Shown piece by piece: positions 61,842 through 64,000 of a DNA stretch of 64,000 nucleotides. Made by a program: the position numbers and the translations under genes. Below the pieces are notes generated by a model that saw nothing but the letters and a program-made list of their open reading frames with translations, was not told the DNA's origin and searched no databases. Positions within the stretch are counted from its first letter, which is position 1, and each line of letters opens with the position of its first letter. Source of the stretch: Linnemannia schmuckeri. Taxonomy: Eukaryota > Mortierellomycota > Mortierellomycetes > Mortierellales > Mortierellaceae. The stretch lies in contig JANATG010000003.1 in the NCBI GenBank assembly GCA_029449235.1, forward strand, positions 2,604,001 through 2,668,000. Reading direction: 5' to 3'.

Positions 61842-64000
61842 TTATGTGGATTTGCGGAGCATAGTGAGAGGGTTCCATTTCGTTCGACTGCTCGAGTTTG
61901 AGACCTGGTCAGATGCAAGGTTCTCTGACAATGCAAGGACATCGCGCCAGACTGTCCTCAGTTCTGTGGGCATATTACCACCGTTACCAGTAGCATCATG
62001 CTGAGGCGATGAGGCAGACTGTTCGTGCTCATCACCATTGCCACCGGGTCCGCCAGTCTTGTCTTCTACAATACCACTCATGCGTCTCCACCAGCCATCA
62101 GCCTGTTGAGCAATCGTCTGACGCGCCAAGGCCTTGCGCTTGGCCATACCACTTTCGCCGAGCCAGCTCTCCAAAAGACGGATCGCCTCCACCTTGCGCT
62201 CCTCCTTGCGCTTGGCCATCGCGTGCTGACCAGCAGGGGCATGCGATCCATGCGATGACTCTTTCGACGACTTAGCCCATCGGATAGCGTCCTTGATGTT
62301 CGACTCGTCGTTCAACAACAAATCATTATCCACCATCCACTTCAGCGACTTGATCCTACCAAAATATGCGGCGTATGCGAGAGCAGTGCCATGGGGGTAC
62401 AGGTCCTTGGAACTCTTGAGTCGTGAATCCGCACCTCGACTGTACAACTCTTGCACCATCAGAGGACAATCCCGACCGGCAAACAGGCGCATCAACGGCG
62501 TCTCCTTCCAGTAGTTCTTGGCATCGACTACTGCGCCACGGTCCAACAGGAAACGCATTGCCGCCAAGACATCCCGCTCGTTTGCCTCTTGGTCGGCCGC
62601 CGAGACAACAATACGCCAGTCATCCTGGGGAAGCCCTCCCTCCTGGCAGAGGGCATGGAGCGCAGTACGCTTGTGAAAAGTGTCCACGGCATTGACTTGA
62701 GCTCCGTGCTGAACCAAGTACTCAACCATTTCGTGGGGTTGGCTCGATGTGCAGGCACTGTGCAGGACTGAGCGACCGTCAAACTTCCAGGGAGCGTTGA
62801 TCAGAGCGGGGTCCCTATTGAGGTGGTACTTAACCAGGGTCATGTTACCCTCCTTGGCACTAAGGTAAATGTTATCCTGACCACCTTTGGCACCATGGTT
62901 GGCAGAACGAGCGCTCATGTTTGAGTGACCTGTTCTCGCCGAGGACGTAGCAGAATGTGCCATGGTCGACATGGTGGCGGCCAACGAGACCATACCGGTC
63001 GATTGGGTCGAGACAGTCGAAATCGATAAGGCGCGGGAAGACTTATGAGGGGCTGATTTTGACTGTATGGTGGGTGCGGGAACCGAACGCGCCGGGGATG
63101 GGACAGGGACACGCTGAAGAGGACGTGGTACTTCTGCCGAACTTGTCTCTTCCAGATTCTCAGGCTCTTCAACGATAGTTTCCTGGATCAAGCTGGTAGG
63201 CACCGCAAAGCTATCGTTGGTGGTGCTGGAGATGGTGTGATCCATGGTCGAGGTCGAGGTCTCCTCCTCGACAACATCAGAGACATCGGGCACAGCGTCC
63301 AGGGGGCTGTCGTCGTTGGAGGCCAACTCCACGCCGCAAACGTCCTTGAGCAAAGTAATCATGGCCGTCGTTGGGCGAAGTGGCAAGGTGTCGAGTCTCT
63401 CGTAGGAGACCAGGGAGCCAGCGTGAAGAAGCGTGCTAGTAATCTCGACATTGTTGGTGTGAATAGCATAGTCCAGCGCTAAGAAAAATACAGATCAAAT
63501 CAATAGTAGGACGCCACGGTTAGATAATCTATACTCGATGATCATACTGTTTTCCGTTGCGAAAAGAACCGCCAGAGATGGAAAACAAAGGAACAAACTT
63601 ACCAGTGAGTCCAGAATCGTCCTCAATGTCGAGCTCAATACCCTCCTCAATCAAAAGGTCAACACCGGCTTGGTAGCCAAGGAGAACCGAGTTGTGAAGC
63701 ATCGTCGATCCGTTGTTCTGGCTTTGACCAGAGATGTCCGTCGAAGATGGCAAGCTGGAGATTCGGCCAAGCAAGTTGAAGTAAGAGCCGTCGCCAAACT
63801 CGCCCTCGGATTGGATCATAGTCCTCAACATCTGCTCCAATTCAGACTGGGCCTGCTCGTCCGTGAACTCATAAGATTTGTCTGAAGGCATAAAGGTCTC
63901 GTTATGGTGGATCCAAATGCGCACAGTTTCAGTCCTGGGGTATCGTGGGGTCGTACACTCGATATAGAACGGATTGAGTTCAATGACCTTGCCGTACTCG
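61842..64000 (-). CDS. ankyrin-repeat protein, C-terminal part (partial)
   Basis: Two exons are in the window: 63603-64000 (open to the edge, upstream exons missing) and 61842-63478, about 677 residues. The first visible residues, ELNPFYIECTTPRYPR with a following strand-rich stretch, look like the end of a beta-rich domain. A first ankyrin repeat (NGSTMLHNSVLLGYQAGVDLL) spans the intron. A disordered Ser/Thr/Pro-rich region follows. Then come four or five repeats with DGRSVLHSACTSSQPHEMVEYLV, KRTALHALCQEGG, RFLLDRGAVVDAKNYWKETPL and GTALAYAAYFGRIKSLKW. A basic helical tail (AMAKRKEERKVEAIRLLESWL) ends the protein. No membrane segment or enzyme motif is present. A relative of the Mga2/Spt23 TIG-ankyrin group was considered, but the N-terminus needed to judge it is outside the window. 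Confidence 0.85.

Overview
This is a eukaryotic (fungal) chromosomal window. Its genes are split by many short GT..AG introns, and protein-coding exons are GC-richer than the spacers. Spacers carry long homopolymer and pyrimidine tracts, and transcription factors are rich in Gln, Asn and Ser. The gene set (a stand-alone GHMP sugar kinase, a WRKY/GCM1-type zinc-finger factor, UreF, a two-finger GATA factor, Pex22-like, Rif1-like) and the intron density suggest Mucoromycota, most like a Mortierellaceae species. That placement is inference from gene content only. No prokaryotic genes, tRNA, rRNA, spliceosomal RNA, intact transposon or CRISPR array was recognised.

Layout. 1-527: last exon of a hotdog-thioesterase-like gene cut by the window edge. 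669-1572: small gene with CxxC pairs and a Helitron-like patch. 2040-4569: seven-exon glycerol kinase (GUT1). 7238-10724: large Q-rich WRKY/GCM1-like transcription factor. 12435-14762 (-): phosphopantothenoylcysteine synthetase (coenzyme A synthesis). 16630-18455: Pex22-like peroxin. 19782-23111: SPIN90/Ldb17/Dip1-type Arp2/3 activator. 23112-30341: 7.2-kb AT-rich stretch with no convincing gene. 30342-32288 (-): intronless two-finger GATA factor, divergent from a GHMP kinase of L-fucokinase type (34107-36881). 37088-40935 (-): SAM methyltransferase with two unusually long introns. 40936-46887: second long spacer. 46888-55094 (-): 17-exon Rif1-like gene.

From 46888 to the right edge six genes lie on the minus strand: RIF1-like, ureF, an 84-residue unrecognised protein, FAM50/XAP5, an MCP1-type membrane protein, and an ankyrin-repeat gene running off the edge. 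Spacing in this block is mostly 170-400 bp, with about 950 bp before the ankyrin gene.

The genes do not form one pathway; this is ordinary mixed housekeeping content. The most noteworthy items are the non-canonical WRKY/GCM1-type factor, the Rif1-like protein with a yeast-type RVxF-then-SILK phosphatase-docking order and a short separate C-terminal exon, the 84-residue two-exon gene, the Helitron-like small protein, and the 7.2-kb gene desert. Exon boundaries were fixed by hand from splice sites and reading-frame continuity, so they are predictions without transcript support.
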